64,000 nt of DNA from Natronosalvus caseinilyticus (GCF_017357105.1 NZ_CP071596.1:2356001-2420000); one strand, 5' to 3'; positions 41,477-51,175 are shown, counted from the stretch's first letter. Notes: generated by a model from the sequence alone, not told the origin. Translations and numbers: made by a program.

Positions 41477-42568
41477 TCACGCCCCGGAGTCAGCCTCGGC
41501 GACGTCGACCCAGAGGTGGACGGTATACTCCGTATCGTTCATCGATGGCTCCGCAGGGACTTCATCGGGAAAGAGCAACCAGACAACACGAATATCTTCA
41601 CCACTCATCGTCGGCTGAAGCTCATAAGGCTGGTGCCAGGAGTCATTGTGGGCCAGTTCCTGATGGTGTCTGGAGAGTTCACGCTGCTCGGTGACGATCG
41701 TCTCGTTCTCCTGGGTTTCCACGCGTTGTTCGACGACGACCACGGTGTACTCGACCGTGCGGTGTTCGTGATTATTCACCCCGAAGACGAGGTTGCCTGA
41801 TTCCCCCTCGACGAGTTCCGTGGGATAGTCATCCGCAATGAGTTCGCCGTCGTCGTCTTCGGTCAGGAGGTAAATCGCCGAGAAGCGCTCGCCATCCGGG
41901 GGGACGAGGACGGCGTAGCCAACCGAGCCGACCGCGAGGGCGATCGAAAGCACGAGGAGGACGTTCAACGCACCGTCAAGGCGCGTCTCGGGTTCGAGTA
42001 GCTCGGCGCGTCCTGCCTGGTACCACGCTCGGTACGGGACGGTAAAGCGCTCCTCGGCGGGGAGTTGCCAGCGACGAACGGCACCGACGCCCGTCGAGAC
42101 GAGGACGAACCCGGTGACGGCGACCATGATCGGTGCTAGCCGGATCCCCCAAGGGGTGAAGTTCAAGATCAGGCCGATCAGGGGAACGACAGCGATGCTG
42201 AGCCCAAACGAGAGAGCGACCCGTTCGATCCCGTCAATTCCGTCACGGACGGTGTCGACGACACCCGGTGACGAATTCCCGGGTTCGGCCTCGCTCGAGG
42301 GGGCGACATCGGAGTCGGAGTCGGTGCCAACGTCAGAATCAATCGGTGACTTGCCGGCTTCCGGAAAGAGCGCGGCGATAAACACATAACCGGGGACGAA
42401 CAGGACGAACGCCAATCCGAGCGGGACGCGAAGCGGCGTCTCGCGTACACCCGGTGTGAAGACGGCGATGTTGACCAACACGGTCACGACGAGCATGGCC
42501 GCGAGATCGGCTGGGAGCCGTCGAATCTGCTTGGGGAGGAGCAACCAGAGCGACCGTCGTGCGTCCAT
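41477..42568 (-). CDS. DUF1616 membrane protein
   Basis: This 363-residue protein has an N-terminal membrane part with four or five helices (PLRVPLGLAFVLFVPGYVFIAALFP is the DUF1616 hallmark), an acidic loop, and an extracytoplasmic beta-domain after about residue 215. The outer domain has EHRTVEYTVVVVEQRV and WLLFPDEVPAEPSMND segments. DUF1616 proteins commonly accompany S-layer, glycosylation or MoxR loci in archaea. It is divergent from the DUF4350 pair. Confidence 0.85.
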   Translation of the reverse strand: MDARRSLWLLLPKQIRRLPADLAAMLVVTVLVNIAVFTPGVRETPLRVPLGLAFVLFVPGYVFIAALFPEAGKSPIDSDVGTDSDSDVAPSSEAEPGNSSPGVVDTVRDGIDGIERVALSFGLSIAVVPLIGLILNFTPWGIRLAPIMVAVTGFVLVSTGVGAVRRWQLPAEERFTVPYRAWYQAGRAELLEPETRLDGALNVLLVLSIALAVGSVGYAVLVPPDGERFSAIYLLTEDDDGELIADDYPTELVEGESGNLVFGVNNHEHRTVEYTVVVVEQRVETQENETIVTEQRELSRHHQELAHNDSWHQPYELQPTMSGEDIRVVWLLFPDEVPAEPSMNDTEYTVHLWVDVAEADSGA

Positions 42569-42673
42569 TCATCCAGTAGTGAGCAACTCGTGGATAAAAG
42601 TCGGTCGATCCGACAGTACGAGGCGGCTGAGAGTGCGCTACCTTTAGGTACTCAAAGCAATCACTTCGACGTA

Positions 42674-42955
42674 ATGGCGACCCAGCGACGGATGCGCTTC
42701 GTCCACGGACAACTGGCCTGGATGGTAGCCACGGCACTGGTGCTGGTGTTGTTGGGCTCGCTCTCCTATGAGCTGTTTTTCGTCTGTTCGCTGATCGGCT
42801 TGCTGATCGTCACCGAACTCACCGCGCCGTTTCACGTGACGCCGACGTGGCGGCGACGACTCCTGTGGCTCATCCTCGTCGGCCTCGTTGGCTTTGGCTA
42901 CGTCGTTATTCGCCGGATCCTCGAGATTCTACCCCCGGAGGTGCTCCCGTGGTGA
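42674..42955 (+). CDS. Small two-helix membrane protein of the MoxR cluster
   Basis: This 93-residue protein starts MATQRRMRFVHGQLAWMV and has hydrophobic helices near 13-50 and 65-85. Its stop overlaps the following DUF4350 start (GTGA), so the two are co-translated. No family name is certain. Confidence 0.7.
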   Translation: MATQRRMRFVHGQLAWMVATALVLVLLGSLSYELFFVCSLIGLLIVTELTAPFHVTPTWRRRLLWLILVGLVGFGYVVIRRILEILPPEVLPW

Positions 42956-44070
42956 GGCTGTGGTCGTGGCTTCGCACCCCGGATGGGATCGACTGGCCAC
43001 GAGCCCTGTTGGTGGCACTCAGCCTGACGGTCCTCCTCGCCCTAGGGGTCGTCACGTCGACGTCGGCGGCGGCGTTCGGCCTCTATAACCCGGCCTGGGA
43101 CGGAACGAGTGAGTTTCGAGCCCACGTCGCGGCTGACGACACCGTCGAGCACAACCTCGTTCGCGATACCCAGGCGTACACCGAGCGTGAGGCGAACGAC
43201 ACCGTAGCCTTCGTGATCGCGCCCGACGAACCGTATTCGAGTGAGGACGCCACCCGGGTGCGAACGTTCGTCGAGAACGGCGGGACGCTCGTCGTCTTCG
43301 AGAACTTCGGTGAGCCAGGGAACGCCCTGCTCAACGATGTCGGGGCCGAGGCGCGGGTTGATGGGCGCTTGCTCCGGGATGAACGCTACCACTACCGGGG
43401 GCCACCGATGCCGATCGCCACCGAGGTCGCGAATCACACCGTCACCCGGGGCGTCGATCAGTTGACGCTCAACTACGCGACGGCGATTGACCCCGGCAAT
43501 GCGACCGTCCTGGTCACGACGAGCAACTACACCTATCTCGGGGACGAAGAGACCGACCTCGAGGAGGTCGAGGACCTCCAGGCGTACCCCGTCGCCACCA
43601 CCGAGAACGTCAGTAACGGGAGCGTGGTCGTCGTTGGCGATCCGAGCCTGACGATCAACACCATGTTCGATCAGCCCGACAACGCCGCGTTTCTCACCAA
43701 CCTCTACGCTGGCCACGACCGCGTGCTCTTCGATATCTCCCATGCCGGCAATCTCCCGCCGCTGACGGCTGCGATGGTGTCCGTCCGTGCATCCCCGCTC
43801 GCCCAACTCGGCGCCGGGCTCGTTGGGATCGGCCTCGTCGCCGCCCTCGTACGCAGCGATCGCTCGACGCTCAAGCGCGTCCTCGCTCGGCGTCGCGGCC
43901 AGCGCACCGCTGCTACCGCCAAAGCGCTCGAGCGCTCGCCGGAAGCGCTCAGCGAGGACGAGTGGGCAGAACGTCTGCGCCACCGCCACCCCGAATGGGA
44001 TGACGACCGCATTCGACGGGTCGCGACAGCGGTTTCGCGGACAACACACGACCACTCGGACGAACCGTGA
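42952..44070 (+). CDS. DUF4350 domain protein
   Basis: This protein of about 372 residues starts at GTG 42952, overlapping the previous stop. It has one N-terminal helix, an outside DUF4350 domain (about 55-260: FVIAPDEPYSSEDATRVRTFVENGGTLVVFENFG, a Rossmann-like GATase1 fold), a second helix near 285-310 and a basic cytoplasmic tail. Such proteins occur with MoxR/DUF58/DUF4129 systems. The VGDPSLTINTMFDQPDNAAFL motif is characteristic. Confidence 0.85.
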   Translation: MRLWSWLRTPDGIDWPRALLVALSLTVLLALGVVTSTSAAAFGLYNPAWDGTSEFRAHVAADDTVEHNLVRDTQAYTEREANDTVAFVIAPDEPYSSEDATRVRTFVENGGTLVVFENFGEPGNALLNDVGAEARVDGRLLRDERYHYRGPPMPIATEVANHTVTRGVDQLTLNYATAIDPGNATVLVTTSNYTYLGDEETDLEEVEDLQAYPVATTENVSNGSVVVVGDPSLTINTMFDQPDNAAFLTNLYAGHDRVLFDISHAGNLPPLTAAMVSVRASPLAQLGAGLVGIGLVAALVRSDRSTLKRVLARRRGQRTAATAKALERSPEALSEDEWAERLRHRHPEWDDDRIRRVATAVSRTTHDHSDEP

Positions 44071-44277
44071 CTAACCGCCCACCCCTTGACCTGAACGCGA
44101 TACCCATGCCATACCCGATCGCAAGTCCGTCGAGCCGTATCGGCAGTGGTTGGCTCCCCGCGTTGATACTGCGATGTGGAAGCCGATACGTACAACTACC
44201 CGAAGCTATTTCTCCTCAACACGAACCCGGCACGTCTACGGACGATCACCGGCGTGCGCCCCACGGAGTCACGACGA

Positions 44278-45303
44278 ATGAGCGATCCCAATCGACGACC
44301 CGAACCGAGTACCGACCCTGCCGAGCCAGCCGCGCTCTATGAGGCGCTGTCAACCGAGATGCAACACGTTCTCGTCGGCAACGACGAGACCGTCGAACAC
44401 CTCACCATCGCCCTGTTGATCCGCGGGCATGTCCTGCTCGAGGGCGTTCCCGGTGTGGCGAAAACGACGCTCGCGAACCTCTTTGCGCGCGTGAGTGGCC
44501 TCGATCACCGGCGTATCCAGATGACCCCCGACATCCTCCCGGCCGACATCACGGGTACCCACGTCTATCACGAGACCACCGGGACGTTCGAGCTGCAACG
44601 CGGCCCCGTCTTCGCCAACATCGTCATCGCCGACGAGATCAATCGCGCCACGCCAAAAACCCAGAGTGCGCTGCTCGAGGCGATGCAAGAACGTCAGGTC
44701 ACCATCGAAGGTGAGACGCTCGAGTTGCCGACGCCGTTTCTTGTCGTCGCAACACAGAATCCCATCGAGATGGAGGGTGTCTTCGAACTCCCCGAGGCAC
44801 AGCGCGATCGCTTTCAGTTCAAACTCACCGTCGACATCCCCGACCGGGCGAGCGAGCGCGAGCTCATCGATCGCTTCGATGCGGATCCGACGCTTGGCCC
44901 GGATCACGTCGAACAGGTCATCGATCCCGCCGCCATCGACGCCGCCCGAGCGACCGTCGCCGACGTCCACGTCGCCCCCGCAGTCAAAGGGTACATCCTC
45001 GATCTCGTCGCCGCCTCGCGCGATCACCCCGACGTGACCTACGGGGCCTCCCCGCGAGCGACGCTCGCGTTCCTCGATGGGGCCAAAGCCCGGGCGGCAA
45101 TTCACGGTCGCGAGTACGTCATCCCTGATGACGTCAAGGCGCTCGCCGAACCGATTCTGGTCCATCGTCTCGTCCTCGGGACCGACGCCGAGCTCAGTAG
45201 CGTCAACACCACCGACGTCATTGCAGAACTCCTCGAGGAGGTCGAGCCGCCAGGTGCGGAGGCACTCGACGCTCCAGCGGCCTCGAGTACAGACTCAGAG
45301 TGA
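44278..45303 (+). CDS. MoxR-family AAA+ ATPase
   Basis: This 341-residue ATPase has Walker A EGVPGVAKTT, Walker B IVIADEINRATPKTQSALLEAMQERQV, sensor 1 VVATQNP and the MoxR arginine-finger region LPEAQRDRFQ. The C-terminal lid contains DVTYGASPRATLAFLDGAKARAAI. MoxR proteins act as chaperones that mature or insert partner complexes containing DUF58 proteins. The adjacent, convergent DUF58 gene is its probable partner. ATG 44278 is used because earlier codons are not conserved. Confidence 0.95.
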   Translation: MSDPNRRPEPSTDPAEPAALYEALSTEMQHVLVGNDETVEHLTIALLIRGHVLLEGVPGVAKTTLANLFARVSGLDHRRIQMTPDILPADITGTHVYHETTGTFELQRGPVFANIVIADEINRATPKTQSALLEAMQERQVTIEGETLELPTPFLVVATQNPIEMEGVFELPEAQRDRFQFKLTVDIPDRASERELIDRFDADPTLGPDHVEQVIDPAAIDAARATVADVHVAPAVKGYILDLVAASRDHPDVTYGASPRATLAFLDGAKARAAIHGREYVIPDDVKALAEPILVHRLVLGTDAELSSVNTTDVIAELLEEVEPPGAEALDAPAASSTDSE

Positions 45304-45328
45304 GTCTGATAGACTGACTGGGGTCGTG

Positions 45329-45376
45329 CTCACAACGTGAAACGGTCTGTGCGTCGCCTGTACTGGTCGTTGTGAG
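45329..45376. terminator. Bidirectional-type inverted repeat between convergent genes
   Basis: CTCACAACG at 45329-45337 pairs perfectly with CGTTGTGAG at 45368-45376, around a 30-base loop, in the short space where the MoxR gene meets the opposite-strand operon. Confidence 0.35.
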
Positions 45377-45432
45377 TATTGCTCTACTCAGTGAAGAACC
45401 ACAGCGCCGTGAGCGACGGCCTCGTCCCCCGT

Positions 45433-46317
45433 TCACTCGGTATCGGAGTCCCACCGGCAGGTGACGAGCCAGTCGGCCCGGTCATCGCCTGGGGCGACCT
45501 CGAGGGTTACCGGGTGGTCGAGGCCCGTCGCCAGGCCCACCGCGAGAAACGACGCGATCGGATGATCGAACCGGTCGACGTCACCGAAGGCGCTCTCGGT
45601 GATAGCGAAGGTTGCCCGCCCGCGGTCGGCATCAACGTCCACCTCGGCGTGACGGGCGAGTTCGAGGTGTTCACAGAGCCCATCGGTCAACTGGGTTGTA
45701 AGCGGCGTCGGTGTGGCTGCGAGGTCGCCACTGAGTGCGCGCTCGAATTCGTCGAACAGGCGCTGGCCGGTCGCCTCCAGGAGCAACCCCCGGGGGTCGT
45801 CGAGAAGAAACGGACCTTGATCGGCGTCGCCCGGGAGGTCGGCCAGGACGTCATCGGGCGAGTGGGGAACGAACAGCCGAACCGACCCGGTCGTGGGGAC
45901 GTAGCGGCGTGTCTCGGACAAACCAAGCGCCTCAACGAGGGCGGCGCCGTTTGCCGCCCCCGCCGCGTAGACGCGTTCCCCGACGTCAGCGGCGACGACG
46001 TGTGCCGGGGTCAGGAAGTACGTGAGTATCCCACCGAAAAAACCCGTCGCCCCGAGGACGAAGAGGACCTCACGCCCATCGGGGAAGACGAGCCCGCCGA
46101 GGACGGCCACGAGGCCAATCGCGGCGAGCCCCAGCGCCGTTTGTCGATAGCGCGACTGGCGCGCCCGAGCGTACTCCGTTCGCAGACGGCGGTTTTCCTC
46201 AGCCAACACCTCGAGTTGGGCGCGACGGTCCAGGTGGTCGGCAGCCTCCTCGTCAGCGGGCCCCTCGTCGGCCTCTTCAGCAGTCGTGGATTCGGGATCG
46301 GAATTGGACATACTCAT
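45433..46317 (-). CDS. Hypothetical protein of the MoxR cluster, coiled coil plus two helices
   Basis: This 294-residue protein has an acidic start, a coiled-coil-like stretch (HLDRRAQLEVLAEENRRLRTEYARARQSRY, about 30-60), a helix pair near 65-105 and a soluble alpha/beta domain (110-290). It is translationally coupled to the upstream membrane protein (the ATG lies 2 bases before that stop). Similar proteins occur in haloarchaeal MoxR/DUF58 clusters. Confidence 0.7.
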   Translation of the reverse strand: MSMSNSDPESTTAEEADEGPADEEAADHLDRRAQLEVLAEENRRLRTEYARARQSRYRQTALGLAAIGLVAVLGGLVFPDGREVLFVLGATGFFGGILTYFLTPAHVVAADVGERVYAAGAANGAALVEALGLSETRRYVPTTGSVRLFVPHSPDDVLADLPGDADQGPFLLDDPRGLLLEATGQRLFDEFERALSGDLAATPTPLTTQLTDGLCEHLELARHAEVDVDADRGRATFAITESAFGDVDRFDHPIASFLAVGLATGLDHPVTLEVAPGDDRADWLVTCRWDSDTE

Positions 46318-46318
46318 C

Positions 46319-46870
46319 TCATGTCTCCGCGGGTGTCTCATCGGTCGTTTCGGCAACGGGGTCCGTGACAAGACCCAGGCGGACCAGTTCAACGCGGTGC
46401 AGGCCATACGCGAGGACCCCAGCGGCCACCACCAGACCCAGCGCGGCCAGCCAGAACGGCTGTGTACGTACAAGCACGGCGGTGAGCCCACCGAGGACGG
46501 TCACGCCGACGAGGGCCGTCACCGCAAATCGCAGCGGGTAGCGCTCGCCCGTCGCCGCGGCGACCACCAGCGTGAGCAAACCGGCCTCGAGGAGGACGAT
46601 CGAGAGCGGGGACAGGCCGTCCGGGAAGAGTACTACTAACACGACGTGGCCGATCGCGATCGCGTAGGGCGTCCCGAGGAGATACCAGCCGACGGCCGTC
46701 ACTCCTCCTCCGACGGCCCCGAGGGGGCCGGCCACGACGCCCATCGCGACCGTGATGACCACGAGGGCGAGGCCTGCTAGCCGCCCACCCGGTCGGTCGG
46801 GGTTGGGTACTCGAGGCGGACGCGTCTCACTTGTGTCCCCGTCCGTGACCGTCCCCGATTGGCTGCTCAT
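46319..46870 (-). CDS. Multi-helix membrane protein of the MoxR cluster
   Basis: This 183-residue protein has about five helices and acidic ends (VAETTDETPAET). It overlaps the stop of the DUF58 gene by 4 bases (ATGA). Haloarchaeal MoxR loci often contain a protein of this sort (annotated DUF7519-like); I give that name with low certainty. Confidence 0.65.
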   Translation of the reverse strand: MSSQSGTVTDGDTSETRPPRVPNPDRPGGRLAGLALVVITVAMGVVAGPLGAVGGGVTAVGWYLLGTPYAIAIGHVVLVVLFPDGLSPLSIVLLEAGLLTLVVAAATGERYPLRFAVTALVGVTVLGGLTAVLVRTQPFWLAALGLVVAAGVLAYGLHRVELVRLGLVTDPVAETTDETPAET

Positions 46871-48297
46871 GGCGTCCCTCCTGCCGGTTCGCGTCGGCGG
46901 CGACCGGCCTCGAGCACCGTCGTAAGTCGGTCTTCGGGGCCGACCTCGAGGGCGGTCACTCGATCCATACGCGCCAACTCACGGCGCAGGGTTTCGAATT
47001 CGAGGTAGCGCTCGTAGGCGGCCTCGAGATCGCCTAACCCACCCGGCTCGTAGAGCACAGTCGGGGCGAGCAAGACTGTCACGAACGCGCCACGATCGCG
47101 GGCGAACGCCACGGCATCTCGCAGGTCTGCCGGCGAGCTATCGTCGGTACACAGGACCACCCAGGCGGGGGAGGTATCGGTCAGCATCGTCCGAAGTGTG
47201 CGTGCTAGCGGCGATGACACGGCCTGCCCGGTTTTCGGGCGCCCCGCAATAAACGGACGTAACTGCGTCGCAAACGGACTCGAATCGCCCTCGAGGGCGG
47301 TGCGAGCCTGGCGGCGAACACCGGCTGTGGAGCCAGCCGACCGCTGGCTCCGGGTCGACCCTGATGTCGGCTCGAGCGTGAGGAGGCGGCGGCGAATCCG
47401 TCGGTGCGTCGTCGAAGCTGCCGCAATATCGAGGCGGTGTGTGAGCCCCGAATCGCCGACGGTGACGAGTCCGATCGGATCGCCGAGTCGCCAGGACCGA
47501 GCGGCAAGCGCGAGCGTAACCTCGCGCAGGTAGGCGAGTTTCGTTTCGCCGCGTGGGCCCGTGCCGAGAGGGGCACGGTGATCGACGACGAACAGCGTTC
47601 GCCGATCGGTCTCGACGTTGTACTCCCGGACGTGGGGGCTGCCCAATCGGGCCGTTGCCTTCCAGTCGATGTGGTCGGCGGTGTCTCCCGGAGCGTACTG
47701 GCGGATCTCCACCGGCTCGAGGCCCGACCCACGGCGCTCCGAGATGTGTTCCCCGTAGGCCAATCCAACCGCATCGCCCCCCGACCCGAGGTGAATCGTC
47801 CGAGGGGTGGGTGGGTCGACGGTGACCGCGGCCTCCGCGCCGGTCGAGAGCGTCTCGCGAAACCAGCCGTCGGTTGCGGTGAGCGTCGGCGCCTCGAAGC
47901 GGTAGTGGCCAGCAACAGGCCACTCGACGGTTGTCGTCGTCGACGCCGCTGCGGACCCCGGCTCGAGCGACAGCGCCATTGGTTCGTCGACCCTCGCCGC
48001 CGCCGGCACCTCACCGCGAATGGCGAGCGCGAGCTCTGCGGGTACCTCGAGGGCCGCCGTGAGGGTAACCGGCGTCGACTCGCCGGTCCGGACGGTCGTC
48101 TGGACAGGCTGTTGGTCGACCGACAGGCTCCGCGTAGTCCGTTCGAGACTGCGGGTAAAGACGGCCTGGCGGGCGAGAAGCCACGCAGCGATCAGCACCG
48201 CTCCGGCGAGGACGAGCGGGGCGGCGACGAGGACCGCATACCCGGCCAGGACGACGACAAGACCGCCGACGCCCCAGGCCCGGCGCGTGGGCTGCAT
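46867..48297 (-). CDS. DUF58 protein with von Willebrand A-like domain
   Basis: This 476-residue protein has a pair of N-terminal helices, an Ig-like part and the DUF58 signature IRQYAPGDTADHIDWKATARLGSPHVREYNVE near residue 205. After that follows a vWA-like fold: the TLFVVDHRAP strand, then LAARSWRLGDPIGLVTVGD, then WVVLCTDDSSPADL. DUF58 proteins are the usual partner of MoxR ATPases. The three minus-strand genes form one operon and converge on MoxR. Confidence 0.9.
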   Translation of the reverse strand: MQPTRRAWGVGGLVVVLAGYAVLVAAPLVLAGAVLIAAWLLARQAVFTRSLERTTRSLSVDQQPVQTTVRTGESTPVTLTAALEVPAELALAIRGEVPAAARVDEPMALSLEPGSAAASTTTTVEWPVAGHYRFEAPTLTATDGWFRETLSTGAEAAVTVDPPTPRTIHLGSGGDAVGLAYGEHISERRGSGLEPVEIRQYAPGDTADHIDWKATARLGSPHVREYNVETDRRTLFVVDHRAPLGTGPRGETKLAYLREVTLALAARSWRLGDPIGLVTVGDSGLTHRLDIAAASTTHRRIRRRLLTLEPTSGSTRSQRSAGSTAGVRRQARTALEGDSSPFATQLRPFIAGRPKTGQAVSSPLARTLRTMLTDTSPAWVVLCTDDSSPADLRDAVAFARDRGAFVTVLLAPTVLYEPGGLGDLEAAYERYLEFETLRRELARMDRVTALEVGPEDRLTTVLEAGRRRREPAGGTP

Positions 48298-48507
48298 ACT
48301 CTCGGTGCCCGTCCGGACGGTATTTAAGGTACTGATTGTAGCCTGAGAAGTCGGCTAGCTGACGCCGAGGCCAATCGATCACCAGCGAAACCGCTCGCAA
48401 AACGCCGGCGATCTCGAATCGGACGCCCCATCGTGGCCGTCTGTGACGGTGACGTGCTGGCGATCCATCAACGAAGTAAACCCTTTTTACTCGCTGGCCA
48501 CCAACGG

Positions 48508-50589
48508 ATGGCCGTGAGTTCCTCCGGGTTTGGCGACCGCGCGCGAACGGTTGGCATCGTCGTGTGTGTGGTCATGCTTCTCGCCACGAGTGCCACCGCA
48601 GCCATTGCTGGAGCCGATAGAGGCGTCGAGCCGACGCCATCGATCGCGGGCCAAGCCGATGAGTCCGGAACCAACGACACAAACACTACGCGCCATCAGA
48701 ACCCCGACGAGTACAGTGAAGAGGGCGACCTCGAGGGGGTCGAGCGATGGCTGTCAGGCTGGCTCACTGACCAGTTAGGCGGGAGTGCGATCCAGTTGAG
48801 CCAGGGTGAGTACGACCGCGCCAGCCAGTACGTCGACGAGGAGTACCGCGACCGCCTCGACCAGTACGTCGACGTCGCCGGCGAGACCGAGGGCGAGAGT
48901 CACGAAGAGACATTCGAGGACGCCCAGGAAGAACAGCGACGGACGACCGAGACCGCCCGCGAGTACGAAGAGACCTACGAGGAGTACGAGGGAGCACGCG
49001 CAACCGGTGACGACGAGCGTGCCCGCGAGTTGGCCCGCGAACTCGAGACCCTCGCTGAGGAGCTCAACGACTCGAGTACGACGCTGCGCACCCACTACAA
49101 CACGATCGAAACCGAGACGGGGACCGATCTGTCCGGGGCGGATGCTGCGATCGAAGAGGTGAATCAGGACATCCAGGAAGCCCAGGCCGAGATTCGCGAG
49201 TTAGAATTCGTCGAAACCGAGTTGACGATCGAGGCCACCGGACCCACCACCATCTCGTTTCTTGACCTCCTCGAGGCACGCGGCCAGCTCCAGACCGTCG
49301 ATGGGGAGGCGATCGCCAACGAACCCGTGCGTCTCGAGATCGGTGCCCAGACCCTTGTGACCGAGACGGATGCCACGGGGGCGTTCACGGTTACGTATCG
49401 CCCGACTACGATCAACGCTTCGACGACCGATCTCGCGGTTCGCTACCGGCCAGCGAACGAATCGGCATATCTCGGCAGTCAGACGGACGTGCCCGTCTCT
49501 ATCGAGCCAGTCGAGCCGGTGCTCTCCGATCTGGAGGCCACTGACCAGGCTCGCTTCGGTGATGCGATACACTTGGCGGGAGCGGCTACCGTCGAAGACG
49601 TGCCCGTCGACAGGCTCCCGCTGTCGGTGACGCTCGATGGCCAGCGCGTCGGGGAGGTGGACGTCTCGGAGGGCCAGTTCAATGGTACCGTCACCGTCCC
49701 GCTTTCGGTTCCTGCGGGTGACCAGGAACTCCGCGTTGCCTGGCCCCACGAGGATCGCGCGCTGGCACCCGCGAACGCGACGACGACGGTAACGATCACC
49801 GAGACCGAGAGCGCACTCTCGATGGACGCCGATCCCGACGGTGAGACTCTCGCCGTTACCGGTCGACTCACGGCCGCCGACGGCGACGGGGTCGCCAATC
49901 AATCGGTGGCGCTGACGCTCGATGGCGACCCCGTCGAGGCGGTGACGACCAACGCTGACGGCCGCTTCGAAGGGGAGCTTACGCCATCGTCAGACGCAGA
50001 GTCGGTAACGGTGGGAGCATCGTACGACGACCCCGGGACGAGCCTCGCTAGCGCACAGGCCAAGACGACTGTCACGCTGGCCACCCAGGAGGGGAGTGGT
50101 CTGCTGACGTGGCTGTTGGTAGCAACTGGACTCGGGGGTATGGTTGTCCTAGTCCTGGTGGGCTGGTGGTATCGACGCGCTCGACCAACGACGTCGCCCT
50201 CGCCCGGTCCGGAAACGCCCGCCGAGACGGGGTCCGAAGACGCAGAATCCACACGAGTACTCGTCAGGACCCAGCTCGCCCAAGCGGCCGACCAGCTCGC
50301 GAACGGTCAGCCTGACGCCGCCGTCGAGCGTGCCTACACGGCCGCTCGCCACGACCTCGCCAGTGGCCTTGCCGCCGCTGGCGCATTGACCCACTGGGAG
50401 TTTTACCACCGCTATCACGAGCGTGCTGACGAGCCGGCTCGGGATCGGTTGCGGGCGATCACCGAAGGCTATGAGCGCGCCGCGTTCGATCCGACGGGGC
50501 TCACCGAGTCGGAGGCAGCGACCGTCCTCAAGCGCGTCCGGGAGGTGTGCGGGCTCGGAGAGGATGGACGGGCACCCGCCGACGACTGA
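48508..50589 (+). CDS. Secreted-anchored protein with coiled coil, Ig-like domains and DUF4129
   Basis: This 693-residue protein has a signal (about 1-35), an acidic linker, a long coiled coil (95-230, rich in EEQRRTTETAREYEETYEEYE), Ig-like beta domains (235-325, 330-420, 430-520), a membrane helix (LLTWLLVATGLGGMVVLVLVGWWY) and a cytoplasmic DUF4129 domain (590-685, with AYTAARHDLASG and HWEFYHRYH). DUF4129 normally sits beside transglutaminase-like domains; none is in this protein or next to it. A TATA-like TTTTTAC lies about 25 bases ahead of the start. Confidence 0.85.
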   Translation: MAVSSSGFGDRARTVGIVVCVVMLLATSATAAIAGADRGVEPTPSIAGQADESGTNDTNTTRHQNPDEYSEEGDLEGVERWLSGWLTDQLGGSAIQLSQGEYDRASQYVDEEYRDRLDQYVDVAGETEGESHEETFEDAQEEQRRTTETAREYEETYEEYEGARATGDDERARELARELETLAEELNDSSTTLRTHYNTIETETGTDLSGADAAIEEVNQDIQEAQAEIRELEFVETELTIEATGPTTISFLDLLEARGQLQTVDGEAIANEPVRLEIGAQTLVTETDATGAFTVTYRPTTINASTTDLAVRYRPANESAYLGSQTDVPVSIEPVEPVLSDLEATDQARFGDAIHLAGAATVEDVPVDRLPLSVTLDGQRVGEVDVSEGQFNGTVTVPLSVPAGDQELRVAWPHEDRALAPANATTTVTITETESALSMDADPDGETLAVTGRLTAADGDGVANQSVALTLDGDPVEAVTTNADGRFEGELTPSSDAESVTVGASYDDPGTSLASAQAKTTVTLATQEGSGLLTWLLVATGLGGMVVLVLVGWWYRRARPTTSPSPGPETPAETGSEDAESTRVLVRTQLAQAADQLANGQPDAAVERAYTAARHDLASGLAAAGALTHWEFYHRYHERADEPARDRLRAITEGYERAAFDPTGLTESEAATVLKRVREVCGLGEDGRAPADD

Positions 50590-50683
50590 GCGCCACCAAC
50601 GCGACACGATCGGCGTTCGTATCAATCCTCACTACCTCTTATCAGGGCGTGGCTGACCGTTTACTCGCAGAGCAGGCGCAAAA

Positions 50684-50703
50684 CCCACGACTTCAGTCGT
50701 GGG
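50684..50703. repeat. Single IS200/IS605-type hairpin
   Basis: CCCACGAC-TTCA-GTCGTGGG carries the left flank of the 29232 copy (GCAGAGCAGGCGCAAAA) and the right flank of the 29519 copy (AGCACGTCAC). It looks like a junction left when an element was lost. Confidence 0.6.
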
Positions 50704-50899
50704 AGCACGTCACGGTCGGTAGTTGCGTTGGTTTTCGGCTTGCTGTCATAGCTCTCGAAATCGGCAAACGTTCCTGATTGCTGGTAAATCACCTGGACGC
50801 GAATACTGCAATCGTCCTCGAGGTGGGAACCATGTCCCAGTGAGTACCATCGATAACTTGGTAGAAAAGGTTACTAGCGTTCGGGTCCAAGTAGTTCGT

Positions 50900-51175
50900 A
50901 TGGCAACAGCCGTCAAGGTTGACGAGACCGCAAAATCACGCCTCGAGGAGTTGCAGGCGGAGATCCGACTGCGAACGGGGACGAAGGTCACCCAACAGGA
51001 ACTCTTGTCCCGACTGATCGATAACGCGTATGAATCGCAGGCGGAAGTCATCGACTCGTTCCGTGAGACGCTCGTCCCGCTTTCAGAAGCCGAAAAAACA
51101 GCCATACAACAGGGCCGGTTTAGCTCTGGTGTCGACACTGATGAAGCCGACATCGACGACGTCCTTTACGGATGA
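50900..51175 (+). CDS. VapB-like antitoxin
   Basis: This 91-residue protein has a ribbon-helix-helix type start (MATAVKVDETAKSRLEELQAEIRLRTGTKVTQQELLSRLIDNA) and an acidic tail that likely wraps the toxin. Its stop overlaps the toxin start (ATGA), the usual order of toxin-antitoxin pairs. It should bind its own promoter; no operator is evident by eye. Confidence 0.8.
   Translation: MATAVKVDETAKSRLEELQAEIRLRTGTKVTQQELLSRLIDNAYESQAEVIDSFRETLVPLSEAEKTAIQQGRFSSGVDTDEADIDDVLYG

Noticed and set aside
45379-46368. Plus-strand frame of 329 codons
   Set aside because: It is antisense to two coupled minus-strand genes of the MoxR cluster and lacks structure.
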